This document shows, piece after piece, positions 1 to 6,149 of a stretch of 19,683 nucleotides of DNA (positions are counted from its first letter, which is position 1; each line of letters starts with the position of its first letter). The DNA lies in assembly GCA_035291605.1 (NCBI GenBank), contig DATDRS010000308.1, positions 1 to 19,683 on the forward strand. The letters run 5' to 3'. The notes beneath the pieces are model-generated. The model saw only the letters and a program-made list of their open reading frames with translations. It was not told where the DNA came from and ran no database searches. Position numbers and translations under genes: made by a program. The stretch is from DATDRS01 sp035291605. Its GTDB lineage: Bacteria; Chloroflexota; Anaerolineae; Anaerolineales; UBA6663.

Positions 1-2
1 AG

Positions 3-128
3 ATTGAGGCAATTTTCGCGGAGATTCGTGAGGAGGCGAAAACCAGGTGGAAGAAGCGGTTGGGCGCGAGATACACAAAGTCGTCGGCTCAATGCGATCC
101 GCACTTCGCCGCTCGACACCTGACCTGA
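3..128 (+). CDS. 3' end of an unidentified gene (partial)
   Basis: An open frame enters from the left edge and stops at the TGA at 126-128, giving the last 41 residues of a protein. The visible part starts IEAIFAEIREEAKTRWKKR, a charged helix rich in Glu, Lys and Arg that looks like real protein rather than noise. It ends with a less ordered tail containing one Cys. I do not recognise the family, and 41 residues are too few to assign one. No terminator hairpin with a T-run follows. Confidence 0.4.
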   Translation: MEAIFAEIREEAKTRWKKRLGARYTKSSAQCDPHFAARHLT

Positions 129-523
129 GTTGTGGCGCACGTTCCAGCCCATTCCCAGAGAGGATCGTAGCGTCCTAAGCGGGGTCGGACCAGCCGCCAC
201 CAGTGTTGAAATCACGCGGGAACGGGAACCAGATTGCAGCCCGGGCTCAACGTGCGGCACCAGTCGGTGTTACGGTCTCAGTTCTGGAACGTGGCGAGCC
301 AATCATACACCCATTAGGCGAGGGAGCGCGAGGCCTGGCTCCTCGGTTTCTTTGGTGAAGGAATGCCCGCGAGGGCATGGGCGCTTGCAGGCGACGGGGC
401 TACCGCCTCGCTAATTCCAGCGAGTCGGAATGACCCGCCCCGCGCCTGACGCCAGCCGTTAGCCCGCCTGTCCTCACCACTGCGCGAGTTCACAGTCAGG
501 TCTTCGGAAAGGAGAAAGTTGCC
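129..523. other. Gene-poor stretch, attC-like hairpin inside
   Basis: I see no convincing gene here. The only open frame (130-414, GTG start) has a disordered composition rich in Arg, Ser, Pro and Gly and no ribosome binding site. The right half holds the hairpin annotated at 388-464. A small inverted repeat, ATGCCC...GGGCAT, lies at about 363-379. A Shine-Dalgarno for the next gene, AAAGGAG, is at 508-514. Base composition is GC-rich, unlike the gene that follows. Confidence 0.5.
388..464 (+). repeat. attC-like imperfect inverted repeat, copy 1
   Basis: Left arm CAGGCG-A-CGGGG (388-399) pairs with right arm CCCCG-CGCCTG (438-448), leaving one unpaired A at 394. An inner stem CTCGCT/AGCGAG (407-412, 419-424) sits in the loop. 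GTTAGCC at 458-464 resembles an integron R' core box (GTTRRRY) except at its sixth base. A second site with the same arms, the same extra A and the same downstream GTT lies at 1288-1343, and the membrane-protein gene sits between them. This is the layout of a gene cassette, but the R'' box is not recognisable and no integrase is in view. Confidence 0.35.
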
Positions 524-1189
524 ATGTTATCTTCAAATCTGATACGTTGGAGTGGATTAGCGAATATATTGTCAGGTGTAAGCCTGGCCCTATTTTGGTT
601 CTCGTTTCCTCTCTTGCTGCCCTTGCAAGACTTGAGAAGTAACTACGTCAATCTTGTGCTCGATAGCGATTGGGTGACCGTGAATGCTCTCGATATCATC
701 GGGATAACGCTAGGCCTGTTGGGTTTGATAGGATTGTATGCGAAGCAGGTGGAAAAGGCCGGTATTCTGGGATTTGTGGGATTCCTTCTCACTTTCATCG
801 GTCTCGCTCTGCTTGAAGGTATAGCGTTCTATGAAACTTTCATTTGGCCTGTCCTCGCCGTTCAGGCCCCGACTTTGCTCAGTTTTCAGGGGCCACTGTA
901 TACAAACACGACATTCCTCTTAGGTTCGGGTCTGGGCCTAATGACAAACGGTGTAGGCATTATCTTGTTTGGTGCTGCCATGTTGCGTGCAGGCATACTC
1001 CCGCGCTGGGGAGTGTTGCTGCTTACCGTAGGCGCGCCGCTCTATGGTTTTGGCGCGCTTTTCGGTGAACTGGCCATTGTCCTTCGCTCTATCGGTGTAG
1101 CGTTGTATGCTGTGGGTCTTGCGTGGCTGGGCTATACCCTTTGGGCCAGTAAGAGCAACATGACCGGACAACCTAAATCTGTGATGTAG
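524..1189 (+). CDS. Multi-pass membrane protein, function unknown
   Basis: The product is 221 aa. ATG at 524 is preceded by AAAGGAG (508-514) with 9-base spacing, so the start is secure. About six hydrophobic segments can be seen: near residues 13-33, 50-72, 82-115 (long, perhaps two), 130-155, 160-180 and 185-208. The loops are short and I see no catalytic motif. The C-terminus is a short polar tail. Codon use is clearly more AT-rich than in the genes after 3185, and the gene is flanked by two matching attC-like hairpins, so acquisition as a mobile cassette is plausible. I do not recognise the family; it resembles the many small integral membrane proteins of unknown role. Confidence 0.75.
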   Translation: MLSSNLIRWSGLANILSGVSLALFWFSFPLLLPLQDLRSNYVNLVLDSDWVTVNALDIIGITLGLLGLIGLYAKQVEKAGILGFVGFLLTFIGLALLEGIAFYETFIWPVLAVQAPTLLSFQGPLYTNTTFLLGSGLGLMTNGVGIILFGAAMLRAGILPRWGVLLLTVGAPLYGFGALFGELAIVLRSIGVALYAVGLAWLGYTLWASKSNMTGQPKSVM

Positions 1190-1410
1190 ACCGAAATGAC
1201 TTCTCGAAGCTTATGCCTGCTGCCCATGGCACGCTCTGCGTTTACATTCGAGTCAAATTCCAAGCGCCGGGCGGGCTACCGCGCATGCAGGCGACTTGGC
1301 CTTCGCTGCGCTTCGGCCAAGCGCCTGATGCCCGTCGTTGGGAAGCGCATGGTACATACTTCCGAATCTCTGCCGTATCCTGAGACGTTATTGCTGAAAG
1401 CGAAGTATAG
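1190..1410. other. Gene-free stretch, second attC-like hairpin
   Basis: After the stop of the membrane protein there is no convincing gene until 1411. The open frames here, on either strand, are short and of random composition. The stretch contains the hairpin at 1288-1343. An in-frame TAG at 1408-1410 marks the left border of the protein-like tract that follows. Confidence 0.5.
1288..1343 (+). repeat. attC-like imperfect inverted repeat, copy 2
   Basis: Left arm CAGGCG-A-CTTGGCC (1288-1301) pairs with GGCCAAG-CGCCTG (1315-1327). The A at 1294 is unpaired, exactly as A394 is in copy 1. The loop is 13 bases. GTTGGGA at 1337-1343 sits where an R' box would be, and GGGCTACC at about 1273-1280 could be a decayed R'' box. 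The two sites share the outer arms and the surrounding GCAGGCGAC and GCGCCTGA but differ in the inner stem. That is how attC sites vary: structure is conserved more than sequence. Confidence 0.35.
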
Positions 1411-1515
1411 ACAAACGGGGACTTTGCGATTTACAAGTACACCAGAGAGCGCCATGATCCCGAGGAGTGGTTCTTCCCTGGCGCAGGTCAGTATGTATTC
1501 AAGAAAGAGGTTGTC
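1411..1515 (+). pseudogene. Protein-like remnant without start codon
   Basis: In the frame of the next gene, the 35 codons between the TAG at 1408-1410 and the ATG at 1516 read like genuine protein, including YKYTRERHDPEEWFFPGAG followed by a QYVFKKEV-like end. The composition is aromatic and charged and has no low-complexity bias. No ATG, GTG or TTG in frame could start it. I read it as the C-terminal end of a gene whose upstream part was lost, perhaps when the cassette-like segment to its left arrived. It now runs without a stop into the next reading frame. The family is not recognised. Confidence 0.4.
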
Positions 1516-2388
1516 ATGAAGACAAGTCGCTTTCCTCTCCGCCTCAAGGCAATGGCCCTGGCAAGAACAACGGTCATGGGCCTGCTCGCGGCCGGAGTGA
1601 TTTGGGGCTTGTCGGCCTCCCTCACGCCGGTCGCAGCCCAACAGCCGCGCGAATGTACCGTGAAAATTACGATTGACAAACTGGAGTCTATTACCGACAA
1701 TGAAGTCGGGGATGACGATTATTGGATAGATGACGTAAACTTGATCCTCTCGGGCCATCGCGGCCTCCAGGCAGCAGGCGATGTCACCAATGCGCTTGAC
1801 TCTGAAGGGCGGGGAACGTGGCACAGCAATGCCGGAGGCTTGATGACGATCCATCGCGTCGTGTTCGATCAGACTCCCTTGCCTGGGAAGACCAAAGACA
1901 GCCGCGTCAGCGCGATGGTCAGCGGAACCCTGGTGGAGGAAGATGATACGCCCATGAAAGAACTTCGCACTGAAGTCGAAATCCAAGCCTCCGATGAGCG
2001 GGTGTGGCAACTCCTCACCGATTTCGCCAGTTTTCCCCAGTGGAACCCATTTATCCGTCGAGCCAGTGGGGAAGCCAGGGCGGGAGCGCGCCTAGAAGTA
2101 TACATCCAGCCTTCGGGTGCGCGTGGCATGACGTTCAAGCCGACCGTACTCAAAGCAGAGCCAAATCGAGAGCTGCGTTGGCTAGGTCGTCTTCTCATGC
2201 CTGGCCTTTTTGATGGTGAGCACGTTTTCACCCTTGAGCCCCTTGGAACGAATCGCGTACGCTTTACCCAGCGCGAAGTTTTCACAGGCTTGCTGGTTCC
2301 CTTATTCGCGCGCGGACTTGACACAGACACGCGACGCGGCTTTGAAGAAATGAACCGCGCATTGAAAGCACGGGCGGAGCAATCGTAA
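1516..2388 (+). CDS. Secreted N-terminal domain fused to SRPBCC domain
   Basis: The product is 290 aa. Residues 1-41 look like a signal peptide: Arg/Lys-rich start, hydrophobic core around 18-34, then VAA before QQ. Residues 42-146 form an acidic domain of unknown family with one Cys (C47). Residues 147-290 are a START/SRPBCC-type ligand-binding fold: ASDERVWQLLTDF, then FPQWNPF, a GEH-type central strand and a long C-terminal helix. Such domains are normally cytosolic, about 145 aa, and begin with Met at exactly this place. M147 (ATG 1954) still has a GGAGGA some 14 bases upstream. The gene may therefore be a recent in-frame fusion of a truncated secreted protein with a complete SRPBCC gene, or the SRPBCC part may be made separately. 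The ligand is unknown. Confidence 0.7.
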   Translation: MKTSRFPLRLKAMALARTTVMGLLAAGVIWGLSASLTPVAAQQPRECTVKITIDKLESITDNEVGDDDYWIDDVNLILSGHRGLQAAGDVTNALDSEGRGTWHSNAGGLMTIHRVVFDQTPLPGKTKDSRVSAMVSGTLVEEDDTPMKELRTEVEIQASDERVWQLLTDFASFPQWNPFIRRASGEARAGARLEVYIQPSGARGMTFKPTVLKAEPNRELRWLGRLLMPGLFDGEHVFTLEPLGTNRVRFTQREVFTGLLVPLFARGLDTDTRRGFEEMNRALKARAEQS

Positions 2389-2420
2389 GCAGATATTATT
2401 CCCAAAATTGGAGGTGCCAA

Positions 2421-2783
2421 ATGGCCAAGATAGTTAAGAAGAGCTTTGACGCCCCGGACGAAACGCGGCCCGTCGCCAAGGGTAAGGTCGCGGTCGTGGA
2501 CCTGGGTGATGTCCAAGCGATGCGCACGACTTTTGAGCCGGGATGGCGCTGGTCGGAGTCCGTCAAACCGATTGCGGGAACCGACAGCTGCCAGGTCCTC
2601 CACCTCACCTATGTCATCTCAGGGCGGATGGCGGTCCGGATGGACGACGGGTCCGAAGCAGAGTTCGGGCCAGGCGATGTGGGAGTGATCCCACCGGGGC
2701 ACGACGCTTGGGTAGTTGGCGATGCTCCCTTCGTCGGCATTGACTTCCGAGGCGGCGCCGTTTATGCTAAGCCGCCAAGCTGA
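2421..2783 (+). CDS. Small cupin-domain protein
   Basis: The product is 120 aa. ATG at 2421 has a strong GGAGGT at 2410-2415. The protein fits a single conserved beta-barrel of the cupin_2 type. The first half has an FEPGWRWSE segment followed by CQVLHLTYVISGRM. The second half has the typical GPGDVGVIPPGHDAWV motif 2 with its conserved His. The usual first motif, G(X)5HXH, is weak because the His pair is replaced, so metal binding is uncertain. Cupins of this size include sensors, isomerases and small dioxygenases, and nothing here separates them. It lies 32 bases after the SRPBCC gene and just before a small membrane protein gene, so co-transcription is likely. Confidence 0.75.
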   Translation: MAKIVKKSFDAPDETRPVAKGKVAVVDLGDVQAMRTTFEPGWRWSESVKPIAGTDSCQVLHLTYVISGRMAVRMDDGSEAEFGPGDVGVIPPGHDAWVVGDAPFVGIDFRGGAVYAKPPS

Positions 2784-2795
2784 GTAGTTCAGTCA

Positions 2796-3056
2796 ATGTC
2801 TGAGAAGCCATTGTCCTCCCCCGCCCCCTTGCCCCCCGGCTACGATGACTTCGCGGGCGAGATTCAGGTAGAAAACGGCAAGCCGCCGGCGTGGATGGCG
2901 CAAGTGCCGCGAGTAGGCATTGTTCTCTCTTTGGTGTACTATCTCTACGTCCGCGCGTTTGACCCGGTCAACCTGGTCGTCGCAGCGCTGCTCGTCCTCT
3001 GGTTGATCTACACGCCGATTGCCCAGAAGCGCGGCTGGTTCTTTATCCCGATGTAA
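2796..3056 (+). CDS. Small membrane protein, function unknown
   Basis: The product is 86 aa. A polar, Pro-rich N-terminus (residues 1-38) is followed by two hydrophobic stretches, near 39-53 and 58-74, and a short C-terminal segment KRGWFFIPM. It starts 12 bases after the cupin stop and has no clear Shine-Dalgarno, so it may depend on translational coupling. No motif is recognised. The composition looks real: aromatic residues and Arg/Lys lie at the membrane edges. A GC hairpin follows the stop. Confidence 0.5.
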   Translation: MSEKPLSSPAPLPPGYDDFAGEIQVENGKPPAWMAQVPRVGIVLSLVYYLYVRAFDPVNLVVAALLVLWLIYTPIAQKRGWFFIPM

Positions 3057-3061
3057 GCCGC

Positions 3062-3089
3062 CTGCGCGCCCGGAGCATGCGGCGCGCAG
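3062..3089 (+). terminator. GC hairpin after the small membrane protein gene
   Basis: CTGCGCGCC (3062-3070) pairs perfectly with GGCGCGCAG (3081-3089) across a 10-base loop. It starts 5 bases after the stop at 3056. There is no T-run, so it is not a textbook rho-independent terminator. It could slow polymerase or protect the 3' end. It is followed directly by AAAGGAGG (3090-3097), a Shine-Dalgarno-like sequence with no usable start codon nearby. Confidence 0.4.
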
Positions 3090-3184
3090 AAAGGAGGTCT
3101 CTATCAAGCGAGCCACTGTGATTTCTTATTGACCATCCTCTGTCAACCATTTCATAGCCAGCCGAAAGGCAAAAGGAGACACCC

Positions 3185-3619
3185 ATGGCAGACCGAGCAC
3201 AGCAAGCGAACGACTACATGAAGCAGAAGATGCTCTTCACCCCGCGCATGTTCCAGATCATCAACACCGTCGCGCCGGAGACCGGGGAGCGCTTCGCCGA
3301 TTTCTACGCGAGCGTCTGGCAGGACGGCGCGCTGCCGCGCAAAGTCAAGGAACTGATGTTCACCGCGATCGGCGTGTCCTACTGCTCGCCGCGCTGCCTG
3401 ATCCACGTCATCCCGGCCATCGAGGCGGGCGCCACCGACGGTGAGATTTTCGAGGCGGTGACGGTCGGCACGCTCGGCGCGGGCTTCGTCCCCGGCGGGC
3501 CGGGCATCCCCTACGCCTTCGAGTACGCGGTGAAAGTGCTGGACGTCGCGGCCAAGTACCGCAAGGGCGAGAAGTGGGAGTATCTACCGACGGCCCAGTA
3601 CGATCACGGTGTCTACTGA
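3185..3619 (+). CDS. Carboxymuconolactone decarboxylase-family protein
   Basis: The product is 144 aa. AGGAG at 3174-3178 lies before the ATG at 3185. The CMD/AhpD helical fold is suggested by the central helix KVKELMFTAIGVSYCSPRCLIH, holding C67, C71 and H74. The usual AhpD spacing is CxxCxxxH; here it is CxxxCxxH, so the redox pair is shifted. After it come EAGATDGEIFEAV, the standard Gly-Ala-x-x-x-Glu turn, and a Gly/Pro-rich loop, GFVPGGPGIPYAFEY. Family members act as peroxidases, decarboxylases or unknown partners of other enzymes. CMD proteins recur beside corrinoid methyltransferase genes, and this one begins the small operon that ends in a UroD-family methyltransferase. The exact reaction is unknown. 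Confidence 0.8.
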   Translation: MADRAQQANDYMKQKMLFTPRMFQIINTVAPETGERFADFYASVWQDGALPRKVKELMFTAIGVSYCSPRCLIHVIPAIEAGATDGEIFEAVTVGTLGAGFVPGGPGIPYAFEYAVKVLDVAAKYRKGEKWEYLPTAQYDHGVY

Positions 3620-3635
3620 TCCCATCGTCGCGGTT

Positions 3636-3668
3636 CAGACGGGAGCCTGATCCCCAGGTTCCCGTCTG
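3636..3668 (+). terminator. Hairpin after the first CMD gene
   Basis: CAGACGGGAGCCTG (3636-3649) pairs with CAGGTTCCCGTCTG (3655-3668): 14 positions, with one G-T wobble and a 5-base loop. It lies 17 bases past the stop codon at 3619. No T-run follows. It is probably an attenuating or mRNA-protecting hairpin between the two CMD genes, or a weak terminator. Confidence 0.5.
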
Positions 3669-3697
3669 CTGATTCCCATATATCCTGCGCGCGGCCA

Positions 3698-3753
3698 GAA
3701 GCATTCGCGCTTCGGCCCGGCGCCAAACTGGCCCGCTGGTGCGCGAATGCTTC
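3698..3753. repeat. 13-bp perfect inverted repeat before second CMD gene
   Basis: GAAGCATTCGCGC (3698-3710) is repeated as its exact reverse complement, GCGCGAATGCTTC (3741-3753), with a 30-base spacer. The right arm contains the first codons of a possible longer form of the downstream gene (GTG at 3739), which is one reason to prefer the later GTG start at 3787. It may be an mRNA structure or the remains of a small repeat element. Confidence 0.45.
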
Positions 3754-3786
3754 GCCCCCAAAAAATGCCCGTGGGCAGTATCAACT

Positions 3787-4218
3787 GTGAGTGAAGATTC
3801 CCTGCTCAAAACGATAGCGTCGTTGATTCAGGACGAGGCGGCTGTCACCCAGGAATTGCTGGAGCGCCTGCGCGAGCGCGACGGGCAGGTGGGGCTGCTG
3901 CTCCGGGTGTTGAGCCGCCGCCCGGAGGTCTTCGTCCCGCACGTGATGCAGGGCGCGCGGCTCTACCATGCGCCCAAGGCGATTGACCCGAAGACGGCGG
4001 AGCTGGCGGCCGTCGCGGCGGCGGCGGCGTTGATGTGCGACCACTGCCTGGAGGCGCACATGCGCGCCGCCCGCCGCAAAGGGGCCACGCTGGAAGAGAT
4101 TTTCGACGTGCTGCTGATCGCGGGCGCCGTGGCCGAGTCCTCCACGTTGTCGGTGGCTTTTCGCAAGTTTCGCCAGATGGAAGGAAATGGAAATGAAACC
4201 GAAGGAAGCGATCTTTGA
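3787..4218 (+). CDS. AhpD/CMD-family protein with CxxC redox motif
   Basis: The product is 143 aa from a GTG at 3787. A longer form from GTG 3739 would add 16 residues that fall in an inverted repeat and look unlike the family. The AhpD-type signature is complete: C84-D-H-C87-x3-H91 within LMCDHCLEAH, followed by the RKGATLEEIFDVLLIAG helix. In AhpD the two Cys form a peroxidatic/resolving pair with the His as proton relay. The N-terminal half is helical, with RDGQVGLLLR and RPEVFVPHVMQGA. Its end overlaps the next gene by 26 bases, so the two are translated together. I infer a redox or accessory role for the corrinoid methyl-transfer system; the substrate is unknown. Confidence 0.85.
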   Translation: MSEDSLLKTIASLIQDEAAVTQELLERLRERDGQVGLLLRVLSRRPEVFVPHVMQGARLYHAPKAIDPKTAELAAVAAAAALMCDHCLEAHMRAARRKGATLEEIFDVLLIAGAVAESSTLSVAFRKFRQMEGNGNETEGSDL

Positions 4219-5218
4219 GGCGTTTGATATGAAGTCAACCGGCCACTTCCCGGCGACGGTGTTCGGCGGCGGGGTGTGGACCATCCGCCACTGGCAGAAG
4301 CAGTTCGGCGAGATGATCGCCGACCCGCGCGCCTACGCCGATATGATCATCAAGACTAACGAGGAGCTCCGCAGCCCCATCGTGTATGTCGGCTCCGGTT
4401 ACAACAATTACCTGGCCGCGGCGGTGGGCGGCAAGATCAAGGAGCGCCCCCTGGGCGCGCCCGACCTCGAGGCCTCGCTTGTCAAAGAAGCCGCCGACGA
4501 GATCATCGGCACGGATGTGACGATCATCGAGCGGGATCCCGTCATTCAGAACATCCGCGAGGCCGCGCGGCTGGTGGCTAAGGCCATCGGCGACGAGGTC
4601 GTCGTCACCGTCACGGCGTGGGGGCCGTTCACGCTGGCCGGGCAGATGTACGGCGTCGAGCCGATGATGAAGGCGACGCTGAAGAAGAAGGACGAAGTCC
4701 ACAAGATGCTGGACTTCGCCGCCCGGCTGGTCAAGCAGTTCTACAAGCCGCTGGTCGAGGAGAAGGTCATCCCCATGCTCGCCATCGCCGACCCGACCGG
4801 CTCCGGCGACCTGATCTCCGACCGGGTTTTCCGCACGTTCTCGCTGCCCCATCTCCAGCCGCTGATCGGCTGGGCCAAGGAGCACGGCGTGTACACCTGG
4901 CTCCACATCTGCGGCAACACGACCGACAAACTCGAGTCCATCGCCGAGACGGGCGCGAGCTGCTTCAGCCTGGACTACAAAGTGAACCTGGCTGTCGCCA
5001 AAGAGAAGATTGGCGGGAAGATCGCGCTGGCCGGGAACATTGACCCGGTGTCCATCCTCAACCAGAAAGGCCCGGAGGACGTCCGCGCCGCCGCGCAGGC
5101 CTGCATCAGCGCCGCCAGCGCCGGGGGCGGCTTCGTCCTGACCAGCGGGTGCGACCTGCCGCCGACGATCCCAATGGACAATCTCCGCGCCATGCTAGAT
5201 ATGGCACAAACCGGATAA
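4193..5218 (+). CDS. UroD/MtaA-family zinc methyltransferase (copy 1)
   Basis: The product is 341 aa. ATG 4193 is preferred over ATG 4187 because GGAAGGA (4179-4185) gives proper spacing only to 4193. The fold is the uroporphyrinogen-decarboxylase TIM barrel as used by MtaA/MtbA/CmuA-type methyltransferases. The zinc site of that group is present: H238 and C240 in WLHICGN, and C320 in TSGCDLPP. The segment AWGPFTLAGQMYG is typical of the MtaA branch. True HemE lacks this His-Cys-Cys triad, so heme synthesis is excluded. Known MtaA/MtbA enzymes activate the thiol of coenzyme M on zinc for methyl exchange with a corrinoid protein; some bacterial relatives serve methyl-THF pathways instead. It is last in its operon and is followed by a terminator. 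A close relative lies at 6523. Confidence 0.88.
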   Translation: MKPKEAIFEAFDMKSTGHFPATVFGGGVWTIRHWQKQFGEMIADPRAYADMIIKTNEELRSPIVYVGSGYNNYLAAAVGGKIKERPLGAPDLEASLVKEAADEIIGTDVTIIERDPVIQNIREAARLVAKAIGDEVVVTVTAWGPFTLAGQMYGVEPMMKATLKKKDEVHKMLDFAARLVKQFYKPLVEEKVIPMLAIADPTGSGDLISDRVFRTFSLPHLQPLIGWAKEHGVYTWLHICGNTTDKLESIAETGASCFSLDYKVNLAVAKEKIGGKIALAGNIDPVSILNQKGPEDVRAAAQACISAASAGGGFVLTSGCDLPPTIPMDNLRAMLDMAQTG

Positions 5219-5236
5219 TTTCCGTCAGATTACCCC

Positions 5237-5263
5237 GAACCCGTTGACACGGGTTCCTTTTTT
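5237..5263 (+). terminator. Rho-independent terminator
   Basis: GAACCCGT (5237-5244), a 4-base loop TGAC, ACGGGTTC (5249-5256), then C and six T (5258-5263). This is a textbook terminator 18 bases after the stop of the first UroD-family gene. It shares bases with the -35 element of the next promoter: TTGACA at 5244-5249 spans the hairpin loop. Confidence 0.85.
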
Positions 5264-5273
5264 GTGCTATTGT
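5244..5273 (+). promoter_or_regulatory. Sigma70-like promoter of the TrmB-type gene
   Basis: A perfect -35 TTGACA (5244-5249), an 18-base spacer, and TATTGT (5268-5273) as -10, preceded by TG at 5265-5266 (extended -10). Transcription should begin near 5280. The promoter overlaps the terminator hairpin of the previous operon. Confidence 0.7.
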
Positions 5274-5274
5274 A

Positions 5275-5292
5275 CACCACAAGCAAGTGGTG
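5275..5292. promoter_or_regulatory. Inverted repeat, candidate operator
   Basis: CACCAC (5275-5280) and GTGGTG (5287-5292) are separated by six bases. The repeat begins just after the -10 and covers the expected transcription start. A repressor bound here would block the promoter, which suggests autoregulation by the TrmB-type protein encoded immediately downstream. This is inferred from position only. Confidence 0.5.
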
Positions 5293-5302
5293 ATTTTCCG
5301 AT

Positions 5303-5327
5303 TCGAAGGTGACAGTGGTTCCTTCGA
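5303..5327 (+). promoter_or_regulatory. Leader hairpin abutting the start codon
   Basis: TCGAAGG (5303-5309) pairs with CCTTCGA (5321-5327) over an 11-base loop and ends one base before ATG 5329. No Shine-Dalgarno is free next to this ATG. The hairpin may limit translation, or it may be a second protein-binding palindrome. Confidence 0.4.
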
Positions 5328-5328
5328 C

Positions 5329-5745
5329 ATGGACACTACCCTCAGCCATCAACGTCTCATGGAGATAGGTTTCAGCAAGTATGAGGCCTGTGCCTACCTC
5401 GCCCTCCTCGGCCACGAGGCCTCGACGGCCGTCGAAGTCGCCGATCGCGCGGGCGTGCCCCGCCAGCGTATCTACGATATCCTCGAAAGCTTGCGCGCTA
5501 AAGAAATGATCACGGTCCGCGAGGGACGGCCGGTCCGCCACACGGCCCAGCCTCCCTCTATCGCGCTCCAGGCGCTGTTGATGGCCCGCCGCCGCCAGCA
5601 GGATGCAGAGAATGCGCACCTGGAGAAATTGATCCAGGGCCTGGTGCCTGAACTCGAACAAACGCTCAGTGAAAATGGCAATGGGCCAGCCAATTTGCTA
5701 ACGCGCGTCCTGCGCGCCAGCGAGGAAACCATCGGCGGACTTTAG
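5329..5745 (+). CDS. TrmB-type winged-helix regulator, short form
   Basis: The product is 138 aa from ATG 5329. A GTG at 5287 is in frame, but it lies inside the candidate operator and adds 14 atypical residues. Residues about 8-75 form a TrmB-like winged helix: MEIGFSKYEACAYLALL, then the helix-turn-helix ASTAVEVADRAGVPRQRIYDILESL, then a wing around ITVREGRPVRH. Residues 85-125 are a charged helix, likely a dimerising coiled coil. Full TrmB proteins have a sugar- or ligand-binding C-terminal domain; this one ends after the helix, so its effector-sensing mode is unclear. It stands between the first methyltransferase operon and the main cluster, on its own strong promoter, and is the best candidate local regulator. 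Confidence 0.85.
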   Translation: MDTTLSHQRLMEIGFSKYEACAYLALLGHEASTAVEVADRAGVPRQRIYDILESLRAKEMITVREGRPVRHTAQPPSIALQALLMARRRQQDAENAHLEKLIQGLVPELEQTLSENGNGPANLLTRVLRASEETIGGL

Positions 5746-5815
5746 CCGATAGCTGAGAGCGGATGGCTGAGAGCAAGTCTTACCCACCCTATGCCATCGG
5801 TCATATGCTATCCGC
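5746..5815. repeat. Intergenic repeat, GATGGCTGA family (copy 1)
   Basis: The sequence after the TrmB-type stop contains GATAGCTGAGAGC and GGATGGCTGAGAGC in tandem, then a CCATCGGTCAT...GCTATCCGCC part that is roughly complementary, so the segment can fold back. The same word set (GATGGCTGAT, GATAGC, GCGGATGG and complements) fills intergenic gaps at 8182, 11725 and 18239 and reaches coding ends at 13976. It is a degenerate repeat family dispersed through this genome. Confidence 0.55.
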
Positions 5816-5836
5816 CAGATTAAGGAGTGTTTGCTC

Positions 5837-6118
5837 ATGATTTTCGTCGTCATCGGCGAGGCGAAACCGACGGCCACTCTGGAACAAATCAAAGCCAACC
5901 GGCAGGCCTTCGTCGAGTGGGCGCAGCGGAGCACCTTCGCCAGCAAGTGCCAGACCGTCGCGCGCTACGAGGTCGTGGGCGCCTCGCCCAAGAAAACCTT
6001 TTGGGTGATGGAGGCCGAAGACCCGGCGATGCTACACGGGCTGGTGGAGTTCTTTGCCGACGTGTGGGATATTACGGCCTACCCGGTCGTGCAACGGCCA
6101 GTGAGCGAGGCCATTTGA
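5837..6118 (+). CDS. Small dimeric alpha/beta-barrel-like protein
   Basis: The product is 93 aa. ATG 5837 has AAGGAG at 5822-5827; a TTG at 5831 is in frame but too close to it. The predicted order beta-helix-beta-beta-helix-beta (FVVIGEAK, a helix with IKANRQAFVEWAQ, RYEVVGAS, TFWVMEAED, a helix with LHGLVEFF, ITAYPVV) matches the ferredoxin-like dimeric alpha/beta barrel fold used by DUF3303-like proteins, muconolactone isomerases and small monooxygenases. One Cys (near residue 36) is present. Specific function is unknown. It is the first gene after the regulator and precedes the methyltransferase genes. A palindromic repeat lies between it and the next gene. Confidence 0.65.
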   Translation: MIFVVIGEAKPTATLEQIKANRQAFVEWAQRSTFASKCQTVARYEVVGASPKKTFWVMEAEDPAMLHGLVEFFADVWDITAYPVVQRPVSEAI

Positions 6119-6149
6119 GCGCGGACGGGAACCAATCGCAGGGTCAAGG

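Noticed and set aside
130..414. 94-codon open frame on the + strand
   Set aside because: GTG start without a ribosome binding site, random-looking Arg/Ser/Pro/Gly composition, and overlap with the attC-like hairpin.
3129..3157. Promoter before the first CMD gene (TTGACC and TCATAG)
   Set aside because: The -35 is fair, but the -10 matches too few consensus bases. The TTGAC/GTCAA inverted repeat there is short and may be chance.
3739..3786. Upstream extension of the second CMD gene from GTG 3739
   Set aside because: The added 16 residues fall in a 13-bp inverted repeat arm and beyond it, contain two Cys unlike the family, and lack a ribosome binding site.
4193..5218. Heme biosynthesis enzyme HemE (uroporphyrinogen decarboxylase)
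   Set aside because: The fold is shared, but this protein and its two paralogues carry the His-x-Cys...Cys zinc site of MtaA-type methyltransferases and sit among corrinoid genes. No heme genes are present.
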